Positions 7,848-17,326 of a stretch of DNA of 64,000 nucleotides are shown in pieces. Position 1 is the first letter of the stretch. Each line of letters starts with the position of its first letter. Source of the DNA: Pseudomonas japonica (GTDB lineage Bacteria > Pseudomonadota > Gammaproteobacteria > Pseudomonadales > Pseudomonadaceae); contig NZ_FZOL01000019.1 in the NCBI RefSeq assembly GCF_900188455.1, forward strand, positions 85,028 to 149,027, given 5' to 3'. The notes beneath the pieces were generated by a model that ran no database searches, was not told where the DNA came from, and saw only the letters and a program-made list of their open reading frames with translations. Both the position numbers and the translations under genes were made by a program.

Positions 7848-8615
7848 ATGTCGGCCCTGTTCAAATCGCGAAAAGTCCTCGCGTGCCTGCCGGCGATCTG
7901 CCTGTTGATGGTGGCCGTGCAGAGCGCCTTGAAGGCGGAGCTGAAGATCACCCCGAAATACGACGAAAGCACCGTGGAGGTGGCACTGATCGATCCGGCC
8001 GAGTTGCAGCCGGAACCACCGCCACCTCCGCCGCCAGCGGAACCCGAGCCTGAGCCCGAGCCACTGCCGGAGCCCGACCCGGAACCGCTAGTGGAGATAC
8101 CGGAGCCGCCGCCCAAGCCCAAGCCCAAGCCGCCTGAGCCCAGGCCGCAGCCAGCGAAGCCGAAACCGCAAGTCGCAGCAAAGCCGGCGCCCACCCCCGC
8201 GCCGCCCCAGCCGGTCACCCCACCGGCACCGAGCAAACCGGCCCCGACGCCGGTGGTCGCCAGGCCCGCCCCGCCACCACCCCCGGCGGCTCCCGCGGTC
8301 AACGTGGCGGCACTGGAAAACAGCTATATCGCTGCCCTGCACGGGGAGCTGGAGAAGTACAAGCAATACCCGCGCGGCCGCGAGGCCTCGCTGCAACGCC
8401 CGGAAGGCAACGTCGTGGTCTGGCTGCTGATCGACCGGGGAGGAAAAGTGCTCGACTCAGGGATCGAGAAAAAGGCAGCGAACATGCTGCTGAACAAGGC
8501 GGCGCAAACCAGTCTGCGCCGGATCGAGCAAGTAAGGCCCTTTCCCGACGCGGTTTTCGAGGGCAGGGATAAGTACCGTTTTATCGCGACGCTTGTTTAC
8601 AACATAGAAAACTAG
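7848..8615 (+). CDS. tonB: TonB energy transducer
   Basis: The 255-residue protein has an N-terminal membrane anchor (about residues 8-28), a long periplasmic Pro/Glu/Lys-rich spacer (about 50-155, with runs of PEP, PKP and PPP) and a C-terminal TonB domain (about 165-255) with YPRGREASLQRPEGNVVV and the closing YRFIATLVYNIEN. It couples the ExbBD motor to an outer-membrane receptor. The start 3 bp after exbD indicates co-translation. The proline-rich stretch is the longest low-complexity segment in the window, and assembly errors would show there first, but the frame is intact. Confidence 0.92.
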   Translation: MSALFKSRKVLACLPAICLLMVAVQSALKAELKITPKYDESTVEVALIDPAELQPEPPPPPPPAEPEPEPEPLPEPDPEPLVEIPEPPPKPKPKPPEPRPQPAKPKPQVAAKPAPTPAPPQPVTPPAPSKPAPTPVVARPAPPPPPAAPAVNVAALENSYIAALHGELEKYKQYPRGREASLQRPEGNVVVWLLIDRGGKVLDSGIEKKAANMLLNKAAQTSLRRIEQVRPFPDAVFEGRDKYRFIATLVYNIEN

Positions 8616-8732
8616 TTTCCAAGGAACGCTGCCCGCCGACGCCCCACCCCTGGCGTCGCGCGGGCGGCTGCCCGCGGAAACCCGAAACCTGTCTTCGACA
8701 CAAACCACATTCAGATATGGGAGGGAAGCTCG

Positions 8733-11033
8733 GTGAAACTCGATCGGCTGTTCGTCATGATGTTGGCTGTAGGTTGCGGCAGTTGGACTGCCTCGGCCCT
8801 GGCGCAGGATTCCGTGGATGTCGGTCAGGTGAACGTGACCGGCCAGACCGTCGGCAATGGCCAGATGATCCAGGAAGAAGCGGCCAAGGCACGCTCCACC
8901 GTGACCAGGGAAGCCCTGGAAAAGATGTCGCCGACCGGCAACGGCATCGACAAGTTGAAATACACCCCCGGCATCAACGTCTCCAGTGACGACAGCAGCG
9001 GCCTCTCCGGCTTCAACTTCACCATGCGCGGCATGAACTCCGACCAGATCGGCATGACCATGGACGGCGTGCCGATCAACGATTCGGGCAACTACGCCGT
9101 GTACCCGAACCTGCTGGGCGACCCGGAAAACCTCCAGGAAGTCTTCCTCACCCAGGGCTCTTCCGAACTGGACGCACCGCATATCGGTTCCAGCGGCGGC
9201 AATATCGGCCTGGTGTCGATGGCCCCGACCAAGGACGCCGGAGTGTTCTTCAAGCAGACCGTCGGCAGCAACAACCTGACCAAGACCTTCGTGCGCCTGA
9301 ACACCGGCGAATACAACGGCCTGAGCAACTACATTTCCGCGTCGAAAACCAACAGCGACAAATGGAAAGGCAAAGGCGACCTGGATGCCGAGAAGTTCGA
9401 ACTCAACAGCCTGTTCAAGTTCGGCGAAGGCAACTCGATCAACGGCATCATCAAGTACCACAAGCAGGAAAACTACAACTACGTCTCCCCGAGCCTGGCG
9501 CAGTACAAGTCGGACCACGACTACGACTTCCCCAACGTGCCGACCTACAACCCGACCACCGGCAAGCTCACCACCGCCAGCTACAAGACCAGCGTCAACC
9601 CGTTCGAAACCGTGACCGCCTCGCTGACCAGCCGCTGGCAGCTACGCGATGACCTGCAACTGACCGTCGCCCCTTACTACTACTGGGCCAACGGCGGCAG
9701 CTACCGCGCCTTCGGCTCGCCGGCCATCCTCAACCGCACCACCAGCAGCTCCGGCAACTACGACTTCAGCAACCTGAAGACCAACGCCCAGTACAACGCC
9801 GACCGCGATCCGGTCAGCGGCCGCTACTACCGTCCCTCCTGGACCGAGACCTGGCGTCCGGGGATCAACACCAAGCTGAGCTGGGCGTTCAACGACGAGC
9901 ACACCATCGATGTCGGCTACTGGTACGAGCGCGCCCGCCAGCGCCAGACCCAGCCGTTCATCCCGCTCAAGGCCGATGGCAGCCCGACGGACATCTGGGG
10001 CGACTATGAAAGCGGCAACCAGGTCCGCGACGCCAAGGGCAATGTCGTGCAAGGCCGCAACTACTTCACCGTCACCCCGGTGCACAAGCTGTTCCTCCAG
10101 GACACCTGGAGCGCAACACCCGACCTGACCCTGACCGCCGGCATCGCCTACGAGCACTCCAAGCGTGACGGCGACATGAAGGCCAGCCTGAACGACAAAC
10201 CGGAGAAGCGCGACAAGACCTACCACCAGTTCCTCCCGAGCTTCAGCGCGCGCTACCAGGTCAACGAGGAACACCAGGCGTTCTACAACATCACCCGGAA
10301 CATGCGCACGCCGCCGAACTACGTGCTCTACAACACCGCGGACTCGATCAGCCTCAAGCCCGAACTGAGCTGGAACCAGGAACTCGGCTGGCGCTACGCG
10401 ACCGACGACATGGCGCTGTCGGCCACCCTGTTCTACCTCAAGTTCAAGGATCGCCAGGTATCGAGCCGCGACGAGGTGACCGGCGAATACGAGATGCTCA
10501 ACGTCGGCAAGGTCGAGAACCGCGGTGTAGAGCTTGAGTTCAGCGGCCTGCTGCCACACAACTTCAACTACTACGCCTCCTACACCTACACCGAGGCCGA
10601 ACAGCAGAACGACACCCTCTACTACGGCGTGTACGTGCCGACCAAGGGCAAGCAGATCGCTGGTGTGCCGAAGAACCTGTTCAACCTGAGCCTGGGCTAC
10701 GACGACGGGCGCTTCTACGGCAACGTCATCGGCAAGTTCGTCGACAACCAGTTCGGCGACCTGACCAACAACCAGAGCATCCCGCACTACACCACTGTGG
10801 ACATGAACGTCGGCTACCGCCTGCCGGTGAACAAGAAGTTCGTCAAGGACGCCACCGTGCGCCTGTCGCTGAACAACGTGTTCAACCGCGAGTACCTCTC
10901 CGGCGTGCAGACCACCGTCTTCAACTCGGTGCGCTACAACGGCAACGGCGCGTCCTTCGCCGGCGCGCAGACCCCGTACTACACCATCGGCGAAGAGCAG
11001 ACCGTCGCGCTCTCCGTGGAAGCCAACTTCTGA
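8733..11033 (+). CDS. TonB-dependent outer-membrane receptor
   Basis: The 766-residue receptor has a signal peptide ending near ALAQ (residue 25), a short TonB-box-like stretch (DSVDVGQVNVTG), a plug domain at about 45-160 (FTMRGMNSDQIGMTMDGVPIN) and a 22-strand-type barrel ending in the terminal aromatic EANF. There is no N-terminal signalling domain and no adjacent sigma/FecR pair. A GTG start at 8733 is preceded by GGGAGGGAAG. It sits between tonB and exbB and upstream of a 5'-nucleotidase and nucleoside genes, so I infer a nucleotide or nucleic-acid-derived ligand. A metal or siderophore ligand is not excluded. Confidence 0.88.
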   Translation: MKLDRLFVMMLAVGCGSWTASALAQDSVDVGQVNVTGQTVGNGQMIQEEAAKARSTVTREALEKMSPTGNGIDKLKYTPGINVSSDDSSGLSGFNFTMRGMNSDQIGMTMDGVPINDSGNYAVYPNLLGDPENLQEVFLTQGSSELDAPHIGSSGGNIGLVSMAPTKDAGVFFKQTVGSNNLTKTFVRLNTGEYNGLSNYISASKTNSDKWKGKGDLDAEKFELNSLFKFGEGNSINGIIKYHKQENYNYVSPSLAQYKSDHDYDFPNVPTYNPTTGKLTTASYKTSVNPFETVTASLTSRWQLRDDLQLTVAPYYYWANGGSYRAFGSPAILNRTTSSSGNYDFSNLKTNAQYNADRDPVSGRYYRPSWTETWRPGINTKLSWAFNDEHTIDVGYWYERARQRQTQPFIPLKADGSPTDIWGDYESGNQVRDAKGNVVQGRNYFTVTPVHKLFLQDTWSATPDLTLTAGIAYEHSKRDGDMKASLNDKPEKRDKTYHQFLPSFSARYQVNEEHQAFYNITRNMRTPPNYVLYNTADSISLKPELSWNQELGWRYATDDMALSATLFYLKFKDRQVSSRDEVTGEYEMLNVGKVENRGVELEFSGLLPHNFNYYASYTYTEAEQQNDTLYYGVYVPTKGKQIAGVPKNLFNLSLGYDDGRFYGNVIGKFVDNQFGDLTNNQSIPHYTTVDMNVGYRLPVNKKFVKDATVRLSLNNVFNREYLSGVQTTVFNSVRYNGNGASFAGAQTPYYTIGEEQTVALSVEANF

Positions 11034-11095
11034 AACCCTCCGGGGCCGGCGATCACGCCGGTCCCGGCCATGCCCAGCACCCGAGGTAACCCAGC

Positions 11096-11737
11096 ATGAA
11101 CATGGACCTGCTCCACGCCATCACCTTCTACATCCTGTACGGCGCCGCCGCCCTGGCCGCCTTCGTGGTGGTGGAACGGGGGATCTTCTTCGCCTACAAC
11201 CTGCGCAAGGCGCGCGGCCTGGAGGCGGCCCTGCACAGGAAAACCCGCTATTTCGACGAGCTCCCCGCCGAGCTGCGCCAGCGCGACAGCCTGCCCCTGG
11301 AACTGCTGCGCCAGCTATTCGAAGGCCGCGGCCAGGTGCATTCGCACCATGAGCTGGAAGACCTCGGCCAGGCCATCTACATCGCCATGCGCGGCAAGCT
11401 GTCCCAGGGTCTGTGGATCCTCGAAGCCGTGGTCGCTGGTGCGCCGCTGCTCGGCTTGCTCGGTACCATCCTCGGCATCATCGATACCTTCAAGGCCCTC
11501 GCCGAAGCTGGCGTTTCCGATCCCGGCGAAGTCTCCCGCGGCATCGGCACCGCGCTGTACGCCACGGCCCTGGGTATCGCCATCGCCCTGGTCGGCCTGG
11601 TGTTCAACAACCACCTGCAAGACCGCCTGGAACTGATCAACGACCACCTGAAGATGCTCCTGCTGCGCGCCGGCATGGGTACTCCGTTCGCCAGCAAGGC
11701 GGTCGCCGCTCCAGCCACCAGCCTGCAACCCGCCTGA
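11096..11737 (+). CDS. exbB: ExbB/TolQ/MotA-family proton channel protein
   Basis: The 213-residue inner-membrane protein has an N-terminal helix (LLHAITFYILYGAAALAAFVVV), a cytoplasmic loop and two C-terminal helices with the MotA/TolQ/ExbB signature (VVAGAPLLGLLGTILGIIDTF and the IGTALYATALGIAIALVGLV stretch). It partners ExbD and TonB of the same run. The gene order exbD-tonB-receptor-exbB is unusual in that the receptor is placed between the motor genes, which ties this motor to this receptor. A GC-rich stem-loop lies in the 62-bp gap before it. Confidence 0.9.
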   Translation: MNMDLLHAITFYILYGAAALAAFVVVERGIFFAYNLRKARGLEAALHRKTRYFDELPAELRQRDSLPLELLRQLFEGRGQVHSHHELEDLGQAIYIAMRGKLSQGLWILEAVVAGAPLLGLLGTILGIIDTFKALAEAGVSDPGEVSRGIGTALYATALGIAIALVGLVFNNHLQDRLELINDHLKMLLLRAGMGTPFASKAVAAPATSLQPA

Positions 11738-11753
11738 GAGGCCGAGAATCGCC

Positions 11754-13466
11754 ATGTCCCGCACCCGTCATGCTGTACGCCCGCTGTCCCTGTTGCTGGC
11801 CACGCTGTTGCTGGTCAGCGGCTGCGAGAAAGCCCCGGCACCGGTCGAGGTCACGATCGCGGCCCTCAACGACTTCCACGGCAACCTCCTGGCCAGTCCG
11901 CTGCAGTACCCGGGCGCGAGTGGCAGCGTGAAGCTCAAGGCCGGTGGCCTGGCGGCCCTCAGCGGCGCCCTGGCCGAACTGCGCCAGCAAGACCCGCAAC
12001 TGCTGCTGATCGGCGCCGGCGACATGATCGGCGGCAGTCCACCGATTTCCTCGATGTGGGCCGACGAGCCGAGCCTGAAGGCGCTGCACCTGCTCGGCCT
12101 GAAGTTCTCCGTGGTCGGCAACCATGAGCTGGACCAGGGCAAGGGTGAGCTGCTGCGCCAGATCAAGGGCGGCTGCCAGTCCGCGCGTGCCGACCAGGCC
12201 TGCCAGTTCGACAAGGACTACAAGGGCGCCGGCTTCCCCTATATTTCCGCCAACCTCATGGACAAGCACAGCGGAAAACCGCTGTTCGCCGGCTACCACA
12301 TCGAGCAGGCCCATGGCGCGAAGATCGCCTTCGTCGGCGCCACCCTGCGCGATCTCGGCGCCTATGTCAGCGCCAGGCACATGGACGGCCTCTACACCCT
12401 CGACGAGGCCGAGGCGATCAACGCCCTGCTGCCGGAACTGCGCCGGCAGAAGGTCGACGCGATCGTCGCGGTGATCCACCAGGGTGGCGCCACTCCCGAG
12501 CGCTTCGACCAGCAGGACTGCAGCCAACTCAGCGGCGATGTGGTGGAAGTGGCCAGGCGTCTCGACCCGCAGATCAAGGTGGTGGTCACCGCCCATACCC
12601 ACGAAGGCTACCTGTGTCGCGTCGGCGACAAGCTGGTGACCCAGGGGGCCTCGTTCGGTCGCCTGCTGACCCGGCTGACCCTGACCGTGGATACCGCCAG
12701 GCACCAGCTGCTCGACGTCAAGGCGAACAACCTGGTGATCGACGCCCAGCGCTACAGCGCCAGCCCCGAGGTCGCGCCGTTGCTGGCCGAGGTGCAACGC
12801 CGCAGCCAGGCGCAACTGGGCAAGCCGGTCGCCCGCCTGGCGGCCCGCGAAGTGCTGCGCGCCACCAACGAGGCCGGCGAGTCGCCGATGGGCGACCTGA
12901 TCGCCGACTCGCAGCTTGCCGCGACCCGCGCCCTCGGCGCCCAGGTGGCCTTGATGAACCAGGGCGGCATGCGCATGGACATCAGCCTCGACGAAGGCCA
13001 GGAGCAGGTGAACTACGGCCAGGTCGCCACGGTGCAGCCGTTCAACAACAGCCTGACCCTGGTCACCCTCAGCGGCGCACAGTTGCATGCCCTGCTGGAG
13101 CAGCAATGGCAGGACGGCGGCACGGGTTTCTACCCGCTGCAACCCTCGGCATCACTGAACTACCGCTTCGATGACCGCCGGCCCACAGGCCAGCGCGTGT
13201 TGCTCGACAGCCTGACGGTCGATGGCCAGGCGGTACAGCCCGAACAGGACTACCGCATCGTCATGAACGCCTTCCTCGCCGAGGGCGGCGACAACTTCAG
13301 CGTGCTCAAGCAAGCCCGCGACCGCCTCGATACCGGCATCAATGATCTCGACGCGATGATCACCTACCTGCAGGCGCGCGATCGTGCCGGTCAGCCAGTC
13401 GGTTTCGCCCAGGCCGAGCAACGCATCCGCAAGGTTGCCGCGGAGGTCGCCGGGAATGCGCCCTGA
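11754..13466 (+). CDS. UshA-like 5'-nucleotidase/2',3'-cyclic phosphodiesterase, lipoprotein
   Basis: This 570-residue protein has a signal peptide with lipobox LVSGC (Cys24), a calcineurin-type metallophosphatase domain (NDFHGN at 39-44, GAGDMIGG, GNHELDQG, VTAHTHEG) and a C-terminal 5'-nucleotidase substrate domain (LMNQGGMRMD, NAFLAEGGDNF). It should hydrolyse nucleotides to nucleosides at the outer face of the inner membrane or the inner face of the outer membrane. Glu at +2 after the cysteine favours outer-membrane sorting under the usual rule. It overlaps cdd by 11 bp. UshA itself is soluble, so lipid anchoring is a difference. Confidence 0.9.
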   Translation: MSRTRHAVRPLSLLLATLLLVSGCEKAPAPVEVTIAALNDFHGNLLASPLQYPGASGSVKLKAGGLAALSGALAELRQQDPQLLLIGAGDMIGGSPPISSMWADEPSLKALHLLGLKFSVVGNHELDQGKGELLRQIKGGCQSARADQACQFDKDYKGAGFPYISANLMDKHSGKPLFAGYHIEQAHGAKIAFVGATLRDLGAYVSARHMDGLYTLDEAEAINALLPELRRQKVDAIVAVIHQGGATPERFDQQDCSQLSGDVVEVARRLDPQIKVVVTAHTHEGYLCRVGDKLVTQGASFGRLLTRLTLTVDTARHQLLDVKANNLVIDAQRYSASPEVAPLLAEVQRRSQAQLGKPVARLAAREVLRATNEAGESPMGDLIADSQLAATRALGAQVALMNQGGMRMDISLDEGQEQVNYGQVATVQPFNNSLTLVTLSGAQLHALLEQQWQDGGTGFYPLQPSASLNYRFDDRRPTGQRVLLDSLTVDGQAVQPEQDYRIVMNAFLAEGGDNFSVLKQARDRLDTGINDLDAMITYLQARDRAGQPVGFAQAEQRIRKVAAEVAGNAP

Positions 13467-13872
13467 AGACTGGCAGGCCCTGCAGCATCGCCTGCTGCCG
13501 CATGCCATCTCCGCCGCCGACAGCGCCTGGTGCCCGTACTCGGAGTTCCCCGTGGGTAGCGCACTGCTGACCGCCGACGGCGCGATCATCCGCGGCTGCA
13601 ACGTCGAGAACGTGTCCTACGGCCTGAGCAACTGCGCCGAGCGCAGCGCGCTGTTCAACGCCATCAGCCAGGGGCTCGCGCCCGGAAGCTTCAAGGCGCT
13701 GCTGGTGTACGCCCGCGGCTTGCCGGTGATCTCCCCGTGCGGCGCGTGTCGCCAGGTGATGATCGAACTGCTGGACCCGGAGTGCCCGGTGATCGGGGTC
13801 GGCCATGACGCCACCGCGACCCGGCACTGGACCGTCGGGCAACTGCTGCCCGGCGCCTTCAGCGAGTTCTGA
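13456..13872 (+). CDS. cdd: Cytidine deaminase
   Basis: The 138-residue homotetrameric-type enzyme deaminates cytidine and deoxycytidine to (deoxy)uridine. The zinc site is complete: NCAERSALF (Cys60, catalytic Glu62) and SPCGACRQV (Cys95, Cys98). The ATG at 13456 overlaps the end of the nucleotidase gene and has GGAGG about nine bases upstream. The frame is open back to 13384, but that extension lies inside the upstream gene. It is the step that feeds deoxyuridine to DeoA. Confidence 0.93.
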   Translation: MRPEDWQALQHRLLPHAISAADSAWCPYSEFPVGSALLTADGAIIRGCNVENVSYGLSNCAERSALFNAISQGLAPGSFKALLVYARGLPVISPCGACRQVMIELLDPECPVIGVGHDATATRHWTVGQLLPGAFSEF

Positions 13873-13936
13873 CAAAACACGCCGACCGACCACAAAGGTC
13901 GGCGGACTTCGACGTGAATCTTCTGGGGAACCATCG

Positions 13937-15196
13937 ATGGGTCTCATCGGTATCGTGGTGCTGTTGATGTTGGCCGTGGCGCTGTCCAGCAACCGCAGGG
14001 CCATTCGCTTGCGTACCGTCGGCGCGGCCTTCGCCATGCAGGCCGGGCTGGGTGCTTTCGCCCTCTATGTGCCCTGGGGCCAAAGCACACTGGCCGGGAT
14101 TTCCGACTCGGTGGGCTCGTTGCAGGGCTACGCCAACCAGGGCATCGACTTCATCTTCGGCGGCCTGAGCAGCGCCAGGATGCAGGAAGTGTTCGGCAAC
14201 GGCGGCTTCGTCTTCGCCATTCGCGTGTTGCCGCTGATCGTGTTCTTCAGCAGCTTCATCGCCGTGCTCTATTACCTGGGGATCATGCACCTGGTCATTC
14301 GCGTGATCGGCGGCGGCCTGCAGCGGGTGCTGGGCACCAGCCGCACCGAAGCGATGGCGGCCACGGCGAACATCTTCGTCGGCCAGACCGAAGCGCCGAT
14401 GGTCATCCGCCCCTTCGTCCGTCGCCTGACCCGTTCCCAGCTATTCGCGGTGATGGCGGGCGGCATGGCGTCGGTGGCCGGCTCGGTACTGATCGGCTAT
14501 GCCAGCCTGGGGGTCGACCTGAAGTACCTGATCGCCGCCAGCTTCATGGCCGCCCCCGGCGGCCTGCTGATGGCCAAGCTGATGGAGCCGGAAACGCAGC
14601 AGCTCCACGACAACCCGGACGACCTGCCGGACGAGCCGGGCAGCACGCCGGCCAACGTCATCGACGCCGCCGCCCTCGGCGCCTCCGCCGGCCTGCACCT
14701 GGCCCTCAACGTCGGCGCCATGCTGCTGACCTTCATCGCCCTGATCGCCCTGCTCAACGGTCTGCTCGGCTGGACCGGCGACTGGTTCGGCTTCCCGCAC
14801 CTGACCCTGCAATTGCTCCTCGGCTACCTGCTGGCTCCGCTAGCCTTCGTACTGGGCGTGCCCTGGCATGAGGCAATTACCGCGGGCGGGCTGATCGGGG
14901 AAAAGCTGGTGCTCAACGAATTCGTCGCCTACGTCGACTTCGCCAGTCACCTTGACCCGGCGCAAGCCGCCGCCAGAGGCGTGGCCGTGCTGTCCGCGCA
15001 GACCCAGGCGATCGTCACCTTCGCCCTGTGCGGCTTCGCCAACCTGGCGTCCATCGGCATCCAGCTCGGCAGCCTGGGGATGATGGCGCCGGAGCAGCGC
15101 GTCGATATCGCCCGGCTCGGCCTCAAGGCGGTGGCGGCGGGCACGCTGTCCAACCTGATGAGCGCGGCAATCGCCGGGGTCTTCCTGGCCCTGTGA
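13937..15196 (+). CDS. nupC: Concentrative nucleoside transporter NupC
   Basis: The 419-residue CNT-family inner-membrane symporter has an N-terminal helix pair, the conserved substrate-binding segments (FVGQTEAPMVIRPFV and the GEKLVLNEFVAY region), and C-terminal helices ending AAIAGVFLAL. It imports nucleosides with protons or sodium. I use the ATG at 13937 because a longer frame back to 13805 would extend into cdd and lacks the family N-terminus. A short stem-loop (CCGACC..GGTCGG) is in the 64-bp gap after cdd. Confidence 0.92.
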   Translation: MGLIGIVVLLMLAVALSSNRRAIRLRTVGAAFAMQAGLGAFALYVPWGQSTLAGISDSVGSLQGYANQGIDFIFGGLSSARMQEVFGNGGFVFAIRVLPLIVFFSSFIAVLYYLGIMHLVIRVIGGGLQRVLGTSRTEAMAATANIFVGQTEAPMVIRPFVRRLTRSQLFAVMAGGMASVAGSVLIGYASLGVDLKYLIAASFMAAPGGLLMAKLMEPETQQLHDNPDDLPDEPGSTPANVIDAAALGASAGLHLALNVGAMLLTFIALIALLNGLLGWTGDWFGFPHLTLQLLLGYLLAPLAFVLGVPWHEAITAGGLIGEKLVLNEFVAYVDFASHLDPAQAAARGVAVLSAQTQAIVTFALCGFANLASIGIQLGSLGMMAPEQRVDIARLGLKAVAAGTLSNLMSAAIAGVFLAL

Positions 15197-15227
15197 ACCT
15201 GAACCCATGAATTCCCGTGAAGCCGAT

Positions 15228-16004
15228 ATGACAGAACTCGATGCAACCCTGGCACGCAACATCATCGCGCTGCTGGACCTCACCTCGCTCAACGACGATG
15301 ACAGCGACGCACGCATCGTCGATCTCTGCCAGCGCGCCCTGACCGCGGTCGGACCGGTGGCCGCGGTGTGCGTCTACCCGCGCTTCGTCGCCCTGGCGCG
15401 GCGCACCCTCGATGCCCTGGGCGGGCAGACCGTGGCGGTGGCCACCGTGACCAACTTCCCGGCCGGTAGCGCGCCCCTCGCCGAGGTCCTCGAACAGACC
15501 CGCCGCGCCCTCGACGACGGCGCCGACGAGATCGACGTGGTCTATCCCTGGCGGGCGCTGCTGGCCGACGATGCCGACAGCGGTTTCGCCCTGGTCCGTG
15601 CCTGCAAGGCCCTGTGCGCCGATCGGGCGCTGCTCAAGGTAATCCTGGAAACCGGCGAACTGGCCGATCCGGCGCTGATCCGCCAGGCCAGCCTGGACGC
15701 CATCGAGGCCGGCGCCGACTTCATCAAGACCAGCACCGGCAAGGTCGCGGTCAATGCCACCGCCGAGGCGGCGCGGATCATGCTCGAATGCATCGCCGCC
15801 AGCGGCGTCAATGTCGGCCTGAAGCCGGCCGGGGGCATCAGAAGCCTGGCCGATGCGCGGGTCTACATAGAGCTGGCCGAAGGCATCAACGGTGCACGGT
15901 GGATCTCGCCCCGGCACCTGCGCTTCGGCGCCTCCAGCCTGCTCGACGACCTCCTGCAGCGGCTCGGCGTCCCGGCGCTGCGCGATCACGGAGGGCGCTA
16001 CTGA
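15228..16004 (+). CDS. deoC: Deoxyribose-phosphate aldolase
   Basis: The 258-residue TIM-barrel aldolase splits 2-deoxyribose-5-phosphate into acetaldehyde and glyceraldehyde-3-phosphate. Lys167 (in DFIKTSTGK) is the Schiff-base lysine and Lys199 (in LKPAGG) the activating lysine, matching E. coli positions 167 and 201. The ATG at 15228 (MTELDATLARN) lines up with the E. coli N-terminus, although an in-frame ATG at 15207 would add seven residues. The stop codon overlaps the deoA start. Confidence 0.94.
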   Translation: MTELDATLARNIIALLDLTSLNDDDSDARIVDLCQRALTAVGPVAAVCVYPRFVALARRTLDALGGQTVAVATVTNFPAGSAPLAEVLEQTRRALDDGADEIDVVYPWRALLADDADSGFALVRACKALCADRALLKVILETGELADPALIRQASLDAIEAGADFIKTSTGKVAVNATAEAARIMLECIAASGVNVGLKPAGGIRSLADARVYIELAEGINGARWISPRHLRFGASSLLDDLLQRLGVPALRDHGGRY

Positions 16005-17326
16005 TGGTCTGGCTGGCGCAGGAAGTGATTCGTCGCAAACGTGACGGCAAAGTGCTCGACGATGCCGATATCCGCTGCTTCGTCAGCGGCATCACCGACT
16101 TCAGCATCAGCGAAGGCCAGGTCGCTGCCTTCGCCATGGCCGTGCTGCTCAAGGGCCTGAATGTCGCTGAGCGCATCGCCCTGGCCTCGGCCATGCGTGA
16201 CTCCGGCCGGGTGCTGAGCTGGCACCTGCCCGGCCCGGTAGTGGATAAGCACTCCACCGGCGGCATCGGCGACCTGGTCAGCCTGCCCCTGGCGCCCCTG
16301 CTGGCCGCCTGCGGCTGCTATGTACCGATGATCTCCGGACGCGGCCTCGGCCATACCGGCGGCACCCTCGACAAACTCGACAGCATCCCCGGCTACGACA
16401 GCCAGCCGGACATGGCCCGCCTGCGCGAGGTGGTGACCAGCGTCGGTTGCGCCATCATCGGCCAGACCAGCGACCTGGCCCCGGCGGACAAGCGTCTGTA
16501 CGCCATCCGTGACACCACCGGCACCGTGGAGTCGATCGACCTGATCATCACCTCGATCCTCAGCAAGAAGCTGGCGGCGGGGCTCGATGTGCTGCTGATC
16601 GACGTCAAGGTCGGCAACGGTGCGTTCATGGCCCAGGCCAGCGATGCCGCGGCCCTGGCCGAAAGCATCGTCGCCGTGGCCAATGGCGCCGGTGTGCGTA
16701 CCCGCGCATTGATCACCGACATGAGCCAGCCACTGGCGCGTTCGGCGGGCAATGCCCTGGAAGTGGAAGAAGCCATCGCCCTGCTGCGCGGCGAAGTGCG
16801 CAGCCAGCGGTTGTGGGAGGTCACCCTCGCGCTGGCCGAACAGACCCTGCTCTGCGCCGGACTCGCCAGCAGTGCCGAACTGGCCCGCGAACAGTTGCTG
16901 AAGGCGTGGAAGAGCGGCGCGGCGCTGCAACGTTTTTCGCGCATGGTCGAGGCCCTGGGCGGCCCGGCGGACTTGGTCGAGCGTCCGCACAACCATCTGC
17001 CGGCGGCGCCGCTGGTGTTCCCGGTGGAGGCCCCGCAAGCCGGTATCGTGCAACGCATCGATACCCGGGAAATAGGCCTGGCGGTGGTCTGTCTCGGTGG
17101 CGGACGACGCAATCCGCAGGACCCGATCGACCCGGCAGTGGGCCTGAGCCAGCTGTGCTTCCCCGGCGAGGCGGTGGGGGGCAACCGGCCGCTGGCGCTG
17201 GTGCATGCCCGTGACCTGGAGCAAGCCGAGCGCGCGGCGGCGGCGGTGCGGTCGGCCTACACCATTACCAGCGTGCCTTACGAGGCGCCGGCACTGATTT
17301 CCGGCCTGTGCCTGGAGCCCGCATGA
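16004..17326 (+). CDS. deoA: Thymidine phosphorylase
   Basis: The 440-residue enzyme phosphorolyses thymidine and deoxyuridine to base plus deoxyribose-1-phosphate. Conserved segments are KHSTGGIGD at about 82-90, SGRGLGHTGGTLDKL (pyrimidine phosphorylase signature) and DVKVGNGAFM. Translation starts in a TGATG overlap with deoC, with GAGGG upstream. The frame is open further upstream within deoC, but that extension is an overlap artefact. With no purine nucleoside phosphorylase in the run, it sets the pyrimidine bias of the pathway. Confidence 0.94.
   Translation: MVWLAQEVIRRKRDGKVLDDADIRCFVSGITDFSISEGQVAAFAMAVLLKGLNVAERIALASAMRDSGRVLSWHLPGPVVDKHSTGGIGDLVSLPLAPLLAACGCYVPMISGRGLGHTGGTLDKLDSIPGYDSQPDMARLREVVTSVGCAIIGQTSDLAPADKRLYAIRDTTGTVESIDLIITSILSKKLAAGLDVLLIDVKVGNGAFMAQASDAAALAESIVAVANGAGVRTRALITDMSQPLARSAGNALEVEEAIALLRGEVRSQRLWEVTLALAEQTLLCAGLASSAELAREQLLKAWKSGAALQRFSRMVEALGGPADLVERPHNHLPAAPLVFPVEAPQAGIVQRIDTREIGLAVVCLGGGRRNPQDPIDPAVGLSQLCFPGEAVGGNRPLALVHARDLEQAERAAAAVRSAYTITSVPYEAPALISGLCLEPA

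Noticed and set aside
8000..8300. CRISPR-like or tandem repeat array within tonB
   Set aside because: The repetition comes from Pro/Glu/Lys codons of the TonB spacer. There are no regular spacers, and the reading frame is intact.
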